From CAZNMF01 sp035547155 (GTDB lineage Bacteria; Acidobacteriota; Vicinamibacteria; Vicinamibacterales; SCN-69-37), in assembly GCA_035547155.1 (NCBI GenBank), contig DASZVJ010000133.1, positions 1 through 64,000 of the forward strand: DNA of 64,000 nt. Reading direction: 5' to 3'. This document shows, piece after piece, positions 43,406-52,640 of this stretch (its first letter is position 1; every line of letters starts with the position of its first letter). A program made the translations under genes and the position numbers. The notes beneath the pieces were generated by a model. The model saw nothing but the letters and a program-made list of their open reading frames with translations. It was not told the DNA's origin and searched no databases.

Positions 43406-44509
43406 ATGACGCAGGGAGCCTCGGCGCCTCAGCGGCGCCTCTCGATCGTGATCGCCGGCGGCGGCACCGGCGGACATCTCTATCCGGGCATCGCCGTCGC
43501 ACGCGAGCTGCTGCGGCAGCACCCGGATGCGGAGGTGTCGTTCGCGGGGACGTCGCGCGGCCTCGAGGCGCGCGTCGTGCCGCGCGAGGGCTTCGCGCTG
43601 GATGTGATTCGCAGCGCGGGATTGAAGGGCAAGTCGTTGCGTGCGCGCGTGCGCGGCGCTGCGCTGCTGGTGCCGTCGGCGCTCGACGCGTGGCGCGTGC
43701 TGTCGCGACGATCGCCGGACGTGGTACTGGGCGTTGGCGGGTACAGCTCCGGCCCGGTCGTGCTGCTCGCAGCCTTGCGTGGCATTCCGACGATGGTGAT
43801 CGAGCAGAACGCGGTGCCAGGTTTGACGAACCGCTGGCTCGCGCGCGTGGTGCGCGCGGCCGCCGTCACGTACGACGAGACACGGCGGTTCTTCGGCACG
43901 AGGGGGTTCGTTGCCGGTAATCCGGTTCGTCCCGAGTTCTTCACGGCGGTTCGCACGTCCCGGTCCGATGCCGGGCCACGGGTGCTGATTCTTGGCGGCT
44001 CCCAGGGCGCGCACGTCGTCAACGTGGCCGTTGTGGAGGCGGCGCCCGAGCTGGCGCGGCGGTGTCCTGGTCTCGAGCTCGTCCATCAGACCGGCGAGCG
44101 CGATCTGGCCGTCGTGCGGGAAGGGTATGCGCGTGCCGGTGTTGCGGCGCGGGCGGAGTCCTTTCTGGACCCGGTGGTCCGGGAAGTGATCGATGCGGAC
44201 CTGGTGATCTGCCGCGCGGGCGCGACGACGCTGGCGGAGCTGGCGGCGGCGGGACGTCCGGCGGTGCTCGTGCCCTTCGGCGCGGCGACCGACGATCACC
44301 AGCGCCGCAACGCGCGCGTGCTCGCGGACGCCGGCGCCGCGGTGATCGTCGACGAGCGGGAGTTGTCGGGCGCGCGGCTTGCGGATGTCGTCGCGCCGCT
44401 GATCGCCGATCGCGCGCGGCTCGAGGCGATGAGCGCCGCGATGCGGCGACTGGCGCGCCCCGACGCTGCGGCGCGCATCGTCGAGCGGCTGTTGGAGATC
44501 GCGGCGTGA
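43406..44509 (+). CDS. murG: UDP-GlcNAc:lipid I GlcNAc transferase MurG
   Basis: A 367-residue GT28 enzyme. Motifs: the N-terminal glycine loop GGGTGGHLYPGIAVAREL, GVGGYSSGPVV, EQNAVPGLTNRWLA, the second glycine loop ILGGSQGAHVVN and the donor-binding RAGATTLAELAAAGRPAV followed by TDDHQRRNA. It adds GlcNAc to lipid I on the cytoplasmic face to make lipid II. It sits 9 bp after ftsW; its stop shares a base with the murC start. Confidence 0.96.
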   Translation: MTQGASAPQRRLSIVIAGGGTGGHLYPGIAVARELLRQHPDAEVSFAGTSRGLEARVVPREGFALDVIRSAGLKGKSLRARVRGAALLVPSALDAWRVLSRRSPDVVLGVGGYSSGPVVLLAALRGIPTMVIEQNAVPGLTNRWLARVVRAAAVTYDETRRFFGTRGFVAGNPVRPEFFTAVRTSRSDAGPRVLILGGSQGAHVVNVAVVEAAPELARRCPGLELVHQTGERDLAVVREGYARAGVAARAESFLDPVVREVIDADLVICRAGATTLAELAAAGRPAVLVPFGAATDDHQRRNARVLADAGAAVIVDERELSGARLADVVAPLIADRARLEAMSAAMRRLARPDAAARIVERLLEIAA

Positions 44510-45912
44510 TGTGGCTCGGGCGCACGCGCCATCTGCACTTCGTGGGGATCGGTGGGATCGGGATGAGTGGCATCGCCGAACTGGTCGCGAACCTCGGCTA
44601 CCGCGTCAGCGGATCCGATGCGCGGCGATCCGACATCACGGATCGGCTCGCCTCGCTCGGCGTGCGCATCGACGTCGGTCACGACGGCCGCCACGTCGCT
44701 GACGCCGACGTCGTCGTCGTGTCGTCCGCGATCGCGCCGGACAATCCGGAAATCGTCGCCGCCCGCGCGCGCCACGTGCCCGTGATCCCGCGCGCCGAGA
44801 TGCTCGCCGAGCTCATGCGGCTGCGCGTCGGCATCGCCGTGGCCGGCGCGCACGGCAAGACCACGACGACGTCGATGGTAGCGCTGATGCTGGAGCACGC
44901 CGGGCTCGATCCGACCGCGGTGATTGGCGGCCGGCTCAGCGCGTTCGGCAGCAACGCGAAGCTCGGACGCGGTCAGTACATGGTCGTCGAGGCCGACGAG
45001 AGCGATCGCTCGTTCCTCAAGCTGTCGCCGGCGCTGGCCGTCATCACCAACATCGACCGCGAGCACATGGACACGTACGGATCGTTCGATCGTCTCGTCG
45101 AGGCGTTTCGCGCCTTCGCCGATCGCGTGCCGTTCTACGGCGCGGTGGTCGCGTGCGTCGATGACGAAGCGGTCCGTGCGCTGTTGCCGTCCCTCAGCCG
45201 GCGCACGATCACGTACGGCTTCAGCGATGACGCGGATGTGCGGGGGATCGCGCCGGCCAGCGACGGGCGATCTGCATCCTGCGACGTCGTCTATCAAATT
45301 CGCGGCGTGCCCGACGGCACCGGACGCGGACGAATCGCGCTCAGCGTGCCGGGCCGGCACAACCTGCAGAACGCGCTTGCCGCCGCAGCGATCGGGCTCG
45401 AGATCGGCGTGCGGTTCGACGAGATCCAATCGGCGCTCGCGGACTTCCGCGGCGCCGAGCGCCGGTATCAGGTGCGAGGCGCGGTCGCTGGCGTCACGGT
45501 CGTCGACGACTACGGTCATCATCCGACGGAGATCGCGGCGGTCTTGCGCGCCGCGCGTGACGGCCGTCCGGGACGGCTGGTCGTCGTCTTTCAACCGCAT
45601 CGCTTCAGCCGCACGCGCGATCTGCTCGACGCGTTCGGACCCGCGCTGAGCGGTGCGGATGTCGTCGTGCTCACCGACATCTATGCCGCCGGCGAGGCGC
45701 CAATCGATGGCGTCACCGTCGACGCGCTCGCGCGCGCGATCGAGCCGCACGTGAAGCGGCTCGTCGTCGCGCGCAGCCTGGACGCCGTGCCTGATGTCGT
45801 CGCATCCGACGCACGCGCCGGCGATTTGGTGATCACGCTCGGCGCGGGATCGATCGCGGCCGCGGCGCCTCGCATTCTCGACGCGCTGTCTCGACGGGAG
45901 GCCCGCGCATGA
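44509..45912 (+). CDS. murC: UDP-MurNAc:L-alanine ligase MurC
   Basis: A 467-residue Mur ligase from the ATG at 44509 (TGATG overlap with murG); the longer frame to 44062 is an arginine-rich shadow of murG. Motifs: HFVGIGGIGMSGIAEL, AGAHGKTTTTSMV, VEADESDRSFLKL, NIDREHMDTYG and DDYGHHPTEI, the last being characteristic of MurC. It adds the first stem-peptide residue. No murB (which makes its UDP-MurNAc substrate) follows, although murB often lies between murC and ftsQ. Confidence 0.96.
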   Translation: MWLGRTRHLHFVGIGGIGMSGIAELVANLGYRVSGSDARRSDITDRLASLGVRIDVGHDGRHVADADVVVVSSAIAPDNPEIVAARARHVPVIPRAEMLAELMRLRVGIAVAGAHGKTTTTSMVALMLEHAGLDPTAVIGGRLSAFGSNAKLGRGQYMVVEADESDRSFLKLSPALAVITNIDREHMDTYGSFDRLVEAFRAFADRVPFYGAVVACVDDEAVRALLPSLSRRTITYGFSDDADVRGIAPASDGRSASCDVVYQIRGVPDGTGRGRIALSVPGRHNLQNALAAAAIGLEIGVRFDEIQSALADFRGAERRYQVRGAVAGVTVVDDYGHHPTEIAAVLRAARDGRPGRLVVVFQPHRFSRTRDLLDAFGPALSGADVVVLTDIYAAGEAPIDGVTVDALARAIEPHVKRLVVARSLDAVPDVVASDARAGDLVITLGAGSIAAAAPRILDALSRREARA

Positions 45913-46778
45913 GCCGCGATCACGCCGCACGCCGCGGTCTGCCGACGCCGGGCGTCGCGATGCCCGCCGACCGGCGCTTTCACCGTGCGGATGGATCCGC
46001 AGGCCGGCGCCGGCGCTACGGCCGCCTGACCACGCGTCTGGTGCGGTGGGGCGTCGTCACGCTCGTCGTAGCCGGCATCTGCGCGTGGCTCGGAACGCTC
46101 GTGCTCCACAGCGAGCTCCTGCGCATCCGGCGTCTGGTCGTGCACGGCAATGCGCATCTTTCGACGGGCGACGTCGAGTCGATTCTCGACGGCATCCACC
46201 GCGAGAACCTGCTGCAGGCCGATCTGCCCGCGTATCGCCAGCGTCTGCTGGACTCGCCGTGGGTCGCCGACGTGCGGCTGTCGCGCGTGCTGCCGGCCAC
46301 GCTCGACATCACCGTCGTCGAGCGCGTGCCGATGGCCGTCGCGCGTCAGGGCGACCGGTTGTTCCTCGTCGACGACGACGGCGTGATCATCGACGACTAC
46401 GGCCCCGAATACGCGCAGTTCGACCTGCCCGTCGTCGACGGATTGCTCGTCGCGTCGAAGGCCGGTGCGCCGGCCGTGCCGGCGGAGCGCGCCAGGCTCG
46501 CCGACGATCTGCTGACGGCGTTGGGCGCGCGTCCGGACCTGCGCAAGCGCGTCTCGCAGATCGACGTGTCCAACGCCCACGATGCGGTCGTCCTGTTCGA
46601 CGACGACCCCGCGTGGCTGCACCTCGGTGACGCGCGATTCGTCGAGCGTCTTCAGAACTACATCGACTTGAGGCCGCGGTTGATCGAGCGGTTTCGCGAC
46701 ATCGACTACGTCGATCTCCGATTCGACGAGCGGGTGTACTTGCGCGGGCCGGCGAAGACCGTCGCGGCGAGACACTGA
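45909..46778 (+). CDS. ftsQ: Cell-division protein FtsQ
   Basis: A 289-residue bitopic protein overlapping murC by 4 bp. A long basic cytoplasmic tail (1-45) precedes one helix at about 46-66 (VRWGVVTLVVAGICAWLG). The POTRA domain follows (about 71-141: LRIRRLVVHGNAHLS to LDITVVERVPMAV) and then the FtsQ beta domain (FLVDDDGVIIDDYGPEYAQFDLPVVDG, split over the 145-172 region). It links FtsL/FtsB to the divisome. Position and architecture agree with FtsQ. Confidence 0.9.
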   Translation: MSRDHAARRGLPTPGVAMPADRRFHRADGSAGRRRRYGRLTTRLVRWGVVTLVVAGICAWLGTLVLHSELLRIRRLVVHGNAHLSTGDVESILDGIHRENLLQADLPAYRQRLLDSPWVADVRLSRVLPATLDITVVERVPMAVARQGDRLFLVDDDGVIIDDYGPEYAQFDLPVVDGLLVASKAGAPAVPAERARLADDLLTALGARPDLRKRVSQIDVSNAHDAVVLFDDDPAWLHLGDARFVERLQNYIDLRPRLIERFRDIDYVDLRFDERVYLRGPAKTVAARH

Positions 46779-46808
46779 GGCGGCGGGCTGAGCGAAGCGA
46801 GGATGGGT

Positions 46809-48041
46809 ATGGCGCGGAGAGAACGATATCTGGTGGGGCTCGACGTGGGGACCGCCGCCGTGACGGTCATCGTCGGCGAGGTGATGGATGACGGCACGCT
46901 GGACATCATCGGCATCGGCATGGCCGAGTCGAAGGGCATCCGGCGCGGCATCGTCAACAACGTCGACTCGGCGGCCGAGGCGATCAAGCGCGCGCTCGAC
47001 GAAGCCGAGCTGACCGCTGGCGTCGAGATCGACAACGTCCATCTCGCGTTGTCCGGGGCCCACGTGAAAGCGTTCAACAGCCGCGGCGTCGTCGCAGTCG
47101 CGGGCCGCAATCGCGAGATCACGCGCGAGGACGTCAAGCGCGCGATCGACGCGGCGCGCGCGGTCGCGCTGCCGGGCGGGCGCGAGATCCTCCACGTCCT
47201 GCCGCAGGACTTCGTCGTCGACGACGTCGACGGCGTGCCATCGCCGGTGGGCATGACGGGCAGCCGTCTCGAGGTGAACGTGCACGTCGTCACCGGCAGC
47301 TCGTCGTCGATGCAGAACATGATCGCGTGCGTCAACCGCGCGGGCGTCGAAGTCGTCGATACGGTGCTCGAGCAGCTGGCGGCGAGCGAGGCCGTGCTCA
47401 CTGACGATGAGCGCAACCTCGGCGTGTGCCTCGTCGACATCGGCGGCGGCACGACGGACTTCGCGATCTTCGAGCGCGGCAGCCTGTGGCACACGGGCGT
47501 GCTCGCGATCGGCGGCGATCACTTCACGAACGACATCGCCGTCGGCCTGCGCATGCCGATCCCCGACGCGGAGAAGCTGAAGCGTCGATCCGGCTGCGCG
47601 TTGACGTCGCTCGTGGCCGAAGACGACACGATGGAAGTCGTCAGCATCGCCGGCCGGCGCGCGCGCGTGATGCCGCGACGGGTGCTGTCGGAGATCCTGC
47701 AGCCGCGTGCGGAAGAGATCTGCCACTTGCTTTGGGATGAGATCCGCCGCGCCGGGTACGAGAAGTCGCTGAACTCCGGCATGGTGCTCACGGGCGGCGG
47801 CGCGCTGCTGGAAGGGATGACGGAAATCGCGGAGCAGATCTTCGCGATGCCCGTTCGTCGCGCTGCACCGGAAGGCATCGGCGGCTTGGCCGATCACGTC
47901 AACAGCCCGGCGTTCGCGACGCCGGTCGGCATCGTCACGTATGCGCATGGGCGCATGCAGGCCGAACCGGTGGCCGTCGGTCCAAGCGTGCTGGGCCGGC
48001 TGATCGGCCAGTTTGGAACCTTGTTCAAAGAGTTTTTCTGA
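46809..48041 (+). CDS. ftsA: Cell-division protein FtsA
   Basis: A 410-residue actin-like ATPase that tethers FtsZ to the membrane. I choose the ATG at 46809 because GAGG (46799-46802) is 6 nt upstream; the ATG at 46803 is too close to it. Motifs: YLVGLDVGTAAVTVIVGE, the SHS2-domain region TAGVEIDNVHLALSGAHV (residues near 75), VDIGGGTTDFAIFE, and LTGGGALLEGM. The extreme C-terminus LIGQFGTLFKEFF is the amphipathic membrane-targeting helix. Confidence 0.95.
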   Translation: MARRERYLVGLDVGTAAVTVIVGEVMDDGTLDIIGIGMAESKGIRRGIVNNVDSAAEAIKRALDEAELTAGVEIDNVHLALSGAHVKAFNSRGVVAVAGRNREITREDVKRAIDAARAVALPGGREILHVLPQDFVVDDVDGVPSPVGMTGSRLEVNVHVVTGSSSSMQNMIACVNRAGVEVVDTVLEQLAASEAVLTDDERNLGVCLVDIGGGTTDFAIFERGSLWHTGVLAIGGDHFTNDIAVGLRMPIPDAEKLKRRSGCALTSLVAEDDTMEVVSIAGRRARVMPRRVLSEILQPRAEEICHLLWDEIRRAGYEKSLNSGMVLTGGGALLEGMTEIAEQIFAMPVRRAAPEGIGGLADHVNSPAFATPVGIVTYAHGRMQAEPVAVGPSVLGRLIGQFGTLFKEFF

Positions 48042-48106
48042 GATTGCGCTGTACGTCCGGACGAAAGTCTGGTACTGATGTTTCGCCTGAAAGGATCGCT
48101 TCCATC

Positions 48107-49354
48107 ATGGATGCTCGCCATTCGATCAATGTTTCCGACGCCCGGCTGCGCATGACGCTCGATGAGCATCTGAAAGCCGGCGCGCGCATCAAGGTCATCG
48201 GTGTGGGCGGCGGCGGGGGCAACGCCGTGAACCGCATGGTCAACGCCGGCCTGGGCGACGTCGAGTTCATCGTCGCGAACACCGATCAGCAGGCGCTGCT
48301 GAACAACGCCGCGCCGGTCAAGCTGCAGATCGGATCGCAGTTGACGAAAGGACTGGGCGCGGGCGCCGATCCCGGAGTCGGCCGCGCCGCGGCGCTCGAG
48401 GACACGGACAAGATCCTCGAGGCGCTCACGGGCGCCGACCTGGTGTTCGTGACCACGGGGCTCGGCGGCGGCACGGGGACCGGCGCTGCGCCGGTCATCG
48501 CGAGCCTCGCGAATCAGATGGGCGCGCTGACCGTCGCGGTCGTGACCAAGCCCTTCCGCTTCGAGGGCCGCAAGCGCCAGAACCAGGCCGAGCTCGGCCT
48601 GCGCGAGCTGAAGGAATCGGTCGACTCGATGATCACGATCCCGAACGAGCGCCTGCTCACGACGGTCGACAGGTCGACGAGCATGGCCGCTGCATTCGAG
48701 ACGGCCGACGACGTGCTACGGCAGGCGATCCAGGGGATCTCGGATCTGATCCTCGTGCCAGGCCTGATCAACCTCGATTTCGCCGACGTGAAGACGATCA
48801 TGTCGCGCATGGGGCTGGCGATCATGGGCACGGGCATCGCGAGCGGTGAGGGACGTGCGCGGCTCGCGGCCACGGCCGCGGTGTCGAGCCCGCTGCTCGA
48901 GGACGCGAACGTCGAAGGCGCGCGCGGCGTGATCATCAACGTGACCGGCGGTCCGGACTTGACGCTGGCCGAAGTCAGCGAAGCCTCGGACATCGTCTAC
49001 AGCGCCGCGCACGAGGACGCGAACATCATCTTTGGGGCCGTCGTCGACCCGGCGATGGAAGGCCGCGTCAAGATCACCGTAATCGCGACGGGCTTCGATC
49101 ACGCGACGGTCGAGACATCACCTGCGGCGCAAGCCACGAAGACGACGCCCGTCGATCTGTCGCAGTACGCGGCGGTGTCTGCACGGACGCCGGCCGAGGA
49201 GCGTATCGCGGTCAACGGCGGGACGCCCGTCGTCGCGCGCCGCCGCGGTGTGGACCTTGTCGGCGCCGCGTATCGTCAGGCTGCCGCGCCAGCAGGCGAG
49301 GACGGCGAGTCGGCGCTCGACATGCCGACGTTCCTTCGGCGGCAGGAAGGCTGA
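48107..49354 (+). CDS. ftsZ: Cell-division GTPase FtsZ
   Basis: A 415-residue tubulin homologue from the ATG at 48107, with AAAGGA about 11 nt upstream; an earlier in-frame start would add 21 unconserved residues. Motifs: IGVGGGGGNAVNRM (31-44), the tubulin signature GGGTGTG at 120-126, NERLLTTVDRSTSM, and GMG-type LIxLDFADVKTIM. The final residues DMPTFLRRQ are the conserved peptide that binds FtsA and other partners. The 65-bp gap after ftsA could carry its own promoter; ftsZ ends the cluster and converges on the NagB-like gene. Confidence 0.97.
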   Translation: MDARHSINVSDARLRMTLDEHLKAGARIKVIGVGGGGGNAVNRMVNAGLGDVEFIVANTDQQALLNNAAPVKLQIGSQLTKGLGAGADPGVGRAAALEDTDKILEALTGADLVFVTTGLGGGTGTGAAPVIASLANQMGALTVAVVTKPFRFEGRKRQNQAELGLRELKESVDSMITIPNERLLTTVDRSTSMAAAFETADDVLRQAIQGISDLILVPGLINLDFADVKTIMSRMGLAIMGTGIASGEGRARLAATAAVSSPLLEDANVEGARGVIINVTGGPDLTLAEVSEASDIVYSAAHEDANIIFGAVVDPAMEGRVKITVIATGFDHATVETSPAAQATKTTPVDLSQYAAVSARTPAEERIAVNGGTPVVARRRGVDLVGAAYRQAAAPAGEDGESALDMPTFLRRQEG

Positions 49355-49381
49355 AGGGAAAGTTCGAAGTTCGAAAGCCTT
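49347..49381. terminator. Hairpin with TTCGAA core between ftsZ and nagB, repeat copy 2
   Basis: AAGGCT (49347-49352) pairs with AGCCTT (49376-49381) around a core AGTTCGAAGTTCGAA (49361-49375) that is itself nearly palindromic. It spans both stop codons of the convergent genes, the usual place for a bidirectional terminator. There is no T-run, so it is a weak candidate for an intrinsic terminator. The core belongs to the TTCGAA repeat seen at 8471 and 52614. Confidence 0.5.
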
Positions 49382-50141
49382 ACGCCCACCGCGATAGCTG
49401 GTCTGGCGTCAGCCCGGCCGCAGCGTCGCGATCGAGATAGATCGTCGTCCGCGCATGCTGCCGTAGCGCGGACGCGGGAACCATCGCGCTGATGCCTTCG
49501 TCGCCGAAGCTGTCAGCGACCGCCTGCCGCTTGCGCGCACCGGACGCCAGACACAGAATCTGCCGCGCCTGCAGGATCTCGTGCACGGACATCGTGATCG
49601 CGCGCTTCGGCACGTCCGTGACGTCGCGAAACCAGCCCTCTCCAACCTGCTGACGACGGCACGCCTCGTCGAGCTCGACGACGAGGAACGGACGCGTGGT
49701 CTCCAGATCCGCCGGCGGATCGTTGAAGGCGAGATGCGCGTTCTCGCCGATGCCCACGAAGGCGAGCTCGATCGGCGCCTTGCCCAGCTCGGCGCTGACG
49801 CGACGAATCACCTCGCCCGGATCGCCGCTTGCCGCGTCCAGCATGTGTGCACGACGGATGCCGACGCGGTCGATCAACCGCTCGTGCAGGAACCGTACGA
49901 AGCTCGCCGGATGATTCGGCGGAAGATCGAGATACTCGTCCAGATGGAAGAGCTCGACGCGGTCCCACGCGATTGACGACTCGGCGCAGAGCGCTTCGAG
50001 GAATGCGATCTGTGACGTGCCTGTCGCCGCAATCAGCCGCGCGCCACCACGGGCGGCAATCGTCTCGCGCAGCACGTGCGCCGCATCCGCCGCCGCATCG
50101 CGACTGAGCGCCACGGCGTTGTCGTAGACCCGAATTCGCAT
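49380..50141 (-). CDS. nagB: Glucosamine-6-phosphate deaminase-like protein (NagB family)
   Basis: A 253-residue protein from the ATG at 50141; a GTG at 50147 is two codons upstream. The family motifs are GTSQIAFLEAL, the substrate/catalytic region ELFHLDEYLDLPPNHPASF and GIGENAHLAFNDPP in place of the classical DGHIAFNEP. NagB converts glucosamine 6-phosphate to fructose 6-phosphate and ammonia. Placement next to the peptidoglycan cluster fits amino-sugar recycling. 6-phosphogluconolactonase is the main alternative in this superfamily but the LDEY motif favours NagB. Confidence 0.82.
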   Translation of the reverse strand: MRIRVYDNAVALSRDAAADAAHVLRETIAARGGARLIAATGTSQIAFLEALCAESSIAWDRVELFHLDEYLDLPPNHPASFVRFLHERLIDRVGIRRAHMLDAASGDPGEVIRRVSAELGKAPIELAFVGIGENAHLAFNDPPADLETTRPFLVVELDEACRRQQVGEGWFRDVTDVPKRAITMSVHEILQARQILCLASGARKRQAVADSFGDEGISAMVPASALRQHARTTIYLDRDAAAGLTPDQLSRWA

Positions 50142-50193
50142 CCGCACAGTAGACCACGAGCGGCGCCGATCCCGGATGCGGCCGTGCGTCGCC

Positions 50194-50598
50194 TCACGTG
50201 CGGTCGAGCAGCTTGTAGATCACCGGCAGGCACGCACCCGCCACGGCGCCCTGGATCGCGAACAGCAACATCTCGATGCTCCAGTGAGACGGGGCATACA
50301 CCATGAACTGCATCGCGATGACTCCGCCGACCGCGCACGTCGCGGAGGCGCGCGCCAACGCGCGAGGGCTCGCCGGCGCGCCGGACAGCCGCTCCAGTGA
50401 AATCAGGAACACCGGCAGAACGAGGAGGAACGCCAGCGATGTCCAGAAGGACACGGCGAGAACGTCGCCGCGATGAGGACGACGCCCAGACATGAGCGTA
50501 CCGATTCCAAACGTCACCACGAGTCCGAGCGCCTGTGAGATGGCCCAGGTCGTCACGACCTTGAGCGCCGCGCCGACCACTCCGAGGGCATGACGCAT
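50194..50598 (-). CDS. Hypothetical small membrane protein
   Basis: A 134-residue protein from the ATG at 50598 (a GTG/ATG-type extension to 50640 is possible). Four hydrophobic segments are visible: ALKVVTTWAISQALGLVVTF, SFWTSLAFLLVLPVFLISL, ATCAVGGVIAMQFMVY and MLLFAIQGAVAGACLPVIY. No family is recognised. It lies head-to-head with the plus-strand radical SAM gene and 52 bp before the NagB-like gene in the same strand. Function unknown. Confidence 0.6.
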   Translation of the reverse strand: MRHALGVVGAALKVVTTWAISQALGLVVTFGIGTLMSGRRPHRGDVLAVSFWTSLAFLLVLPVFLISLERLSGAPASPRALARASATCAVGGVIAMQFMVYAPSHWSIEMLLFAIQGAVAGACLPVIYKLLDRT

Positions 50599-50772
50599 AC
50601 GGTTCTGCTGGTGTGCGGGCACAGCGTATCCCAACGGCAATCGCTCGAGCGCCGAAGCTGCTCACGGGGGCGACCTGCCCGTCGCATCGGCGTGCAAGTA
50701 CAATTGCCAGAGCCAGACTGTCCGCCGGCGTCGCCGGCGGACGTGCGCCACACGCACGACTGGCACGTCATC

Positions 50773-52578
50773 GTGAGCGCCAAATCCAGCCGGTCCCGCC
50801 AGACGAACGCTGCGCCTCGACGCGGGGGCGCCGATCCGCGCGCGAGCCGGCAGGACATTCTGGCGCGTGAAGTCGGCGCGGTGCGCCGTGCCCACGGTGG
50901 CCGCTTGCGCGTGGCTCTGGCGTTTCCGAACACGTACTTCGTCGGGATGTCGAACCTCGGCCTCCAGAGCGTCTACCAGCGGTTCAACGCGGACGAGCGC
51001 GTGGTGTGCGAGCGCGTGTTCCTGCCGGCGAAGCAGGAACTTGCGGCGATGTCCGGACGAGGGCCGTCCCTCGTGACGCTCGAATCGGGCACGCCGGTGC
51101 GCGATTTCGACGTGTTCGCGTTCTCGGTGTCGTTCGAATGGGACTACACGAACGTCGTGGCGATGCTCCGGCTCGCGGGCCTCGCACCCCGCGCGGCCAA
51201 CCGCCACTGGCGCGATCCGCTCATCGTCGTGGGCGGCGCCGTCACGTTCGTGAATCCGGAACCGCTCGCGCCATTCGCGGATCTGATTGCGGCCGGCGAA
51301 GCCGAGCTGCTCGTCCCCGACATCGTCGATGCGATTGCCGAGATCGGGCTGCGCGACCGCGAGACGCTGCTGGAGCGGCTGGCGACGATTCGTGGCTGTT
51401 ACGTGCCGAGCCTCTATGAGGTGACGTACGACGGCCCCGGGCGCGTCGCGGCCATCACGCCGCGTCCGGACAGCCACGCGCCGGCAGTCGTCAGGAAAGC
51501 CGCAGTGAAAGCGGCGGACCGTCTGGATCCCCCAGCCACGAGCATCTTCACGCCCGACACCGAGTTCGGCTCGCGTCTGCTGATCGAGGTCGTGCGTGGT
51601 TGCGCGAATCTCTGCCGGTTCTGTTGGGCCGGCTACAACTACCTGCCCGTCAGGCCCTTTTCGACGCAGCGCATCCTCGAGATCGCCGAGGCGGCGCGGC
51701 CATACGCGACGCGCGTCGGCCTGGTCTCCATCGCCCTCTGCGACCATCCGGACATCGAGCTGATCCTCGAACGCCTGATCGCCATGGGCTACGGCATCAG
51801 CCCCGCGTCGCTGCGCCTCGACGATCTCACCGACCCGATCGTCGCGCTCCTGAAGCAGAGCGGCGAGCGGTCGATCACCATCGCGCCGGAGACCGGCTCG
51901 GATCGGCTCAGGCGTGTGATCAACAAGACGGTCACCAACGACCAGATCCTCGACAAGACCGACCTGATCTTCCGGCACGGCATCGAGAACCTGAAGCTGT
52001 ACTTCATGATCGGCCTGCCGTCGGAGGAGACGGCCGATCTCGAGGCGATTCGAGACCTCGTCCGCGAGATGCACGCACGGATGCTGGAGCACGCGTCCGC
52101 GCGCGGGACGGTCGGCCGCCTCGTCGCGTCCGTCAACCCGCTGGTGCCGAAGCCGGGCACCACCTACCAGTGGCTGCCGATGACGCCGGCGGCCGAGATC
52201 GACGCGAAAATCGAGCAGCTGCGCGCGCTCGTGGCCGACCTCGACAACGTCTACTTCAACATCAAGTCGGAGCGGCATTCGTTCTATCAGGGCCTCCTGT
52301 CCCTTGGCGACCGTCGAGTCGCCGACGTGATCGAGATCGCCGAGCGCAATGGCGGCAATTGGCGCGCGGCGGTGGCCGAGGCGGGCATCGATGCTTCGGC
52401 GTACCTCTATCGCGACCGCACGACCGATCCGTTCCTGCCGTGGCAGATCATCGACGGTGGCTTCAAGTCCACGTTCTTCCGCGACGAGCTCGAGAAGAGC
52501 CGTCGCGCCGAGTGGACGCTGCCTCCGAAGCGCCGAAGCGCCGCCGATCCGATCGAAGTCCTCGCGGTCGATCAATAG
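50773..52578 (+). CDS. TIGR03960-like radical SAM protein
   Basis: A 601-residue protein if it starts at the GTG at 50773; the open frame extends to 50590 but that part is unconserved. The N-terminal domain (RLRVALAFPNTYFVGMSNLGLQ to PLIVVGGAVTFVNPEPL, split here) resembles a B12-binding-like fold, and the radical SAM cluster is C277-x3-C281-x2-C284 (RGCANLCRFC) followed by WAGYNYLPVRP, a mark of the TIGR03960 group. GSDRLRRVINKTV and FMIGLPSEE follow. The family's usual partner with a DUF2344 domain is neither fused nor adjacent. Substrate unknown. TACAAT at 50699-50704 may be its -10 box. Confidence 0.82.
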   Translation: MSAKSSRSRQTNAAPRRGGADPRASRQDILAREVGAVRRAHGGRLRVALAFPNTYFVGMSNLGLQSVYQRFNADERVVCERVFLPAKQELAAMSGRGPSLVTLESGTPVRDFDVFAFSVSFEWDYTNVVAMLRLAGLAPRAANRHWRDPLIVVGGAVTFVNPEPLAPFADLIAAGEAELLVPDIVDAIAEIGLRDRETLLERLATIRGCYVPSLYEVTYDGPGRVAAITPRPDSHAPAVVRKAAVKAADRLDPPATSIFTPDTEFGSRLLIEVVRGCANLCRFCWAGYNYLPVRPFSTQRILEIAEAARPYATRVGLVSIALCDHPDIELILERLIAMGYGISPASLRLDDLTDPIVALLKQSGERSITIAPETGSDRLRRVINKTVTNDQILDKTDLIFRHGIENLKLYFMIGLPSEETADLEAIRDLVREMHARMLEHASARGTVGRLVASVNPLVPKPGTTYQWLPMTPAAEIDAKIEQLRALVADLDNVYFNIKSERHSFYQGLLSLGDRRVADVIEIAERNGGNWRAAVAEAGIDASAYLYRDRTTDPFLPWQIIDGGFKSTFFRDELEKSRRAEWTLPPKRRSAADPIEVLAVDQ

Positions 52579-52613
52579 CCGAAACACTCGCCGGCGGCCG
52601 TCGTCACGCCTTT

Positions 52614-52637
52614 CTTCGAACTTCGAACTTCGAATTG
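52614..52637. repeat. TTCGAA-type intergenic repeat, copy 3
   Basis: Three tandem copies of CTTCGAA lie between the convergent radical SAM and SpoVG-like genes. The unit is the same as at 8471 and 49361. Confidence 0.65.
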
Positions 52638-52640
52638 CCC

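Noticed and set aside
50699..50704. TACAAT as a leaderless promoter for the radical SAM gene
   Set aside because: No start codon lies 5-7 nt downstream in the right frame; kept only as a possible ordinary -10 box.
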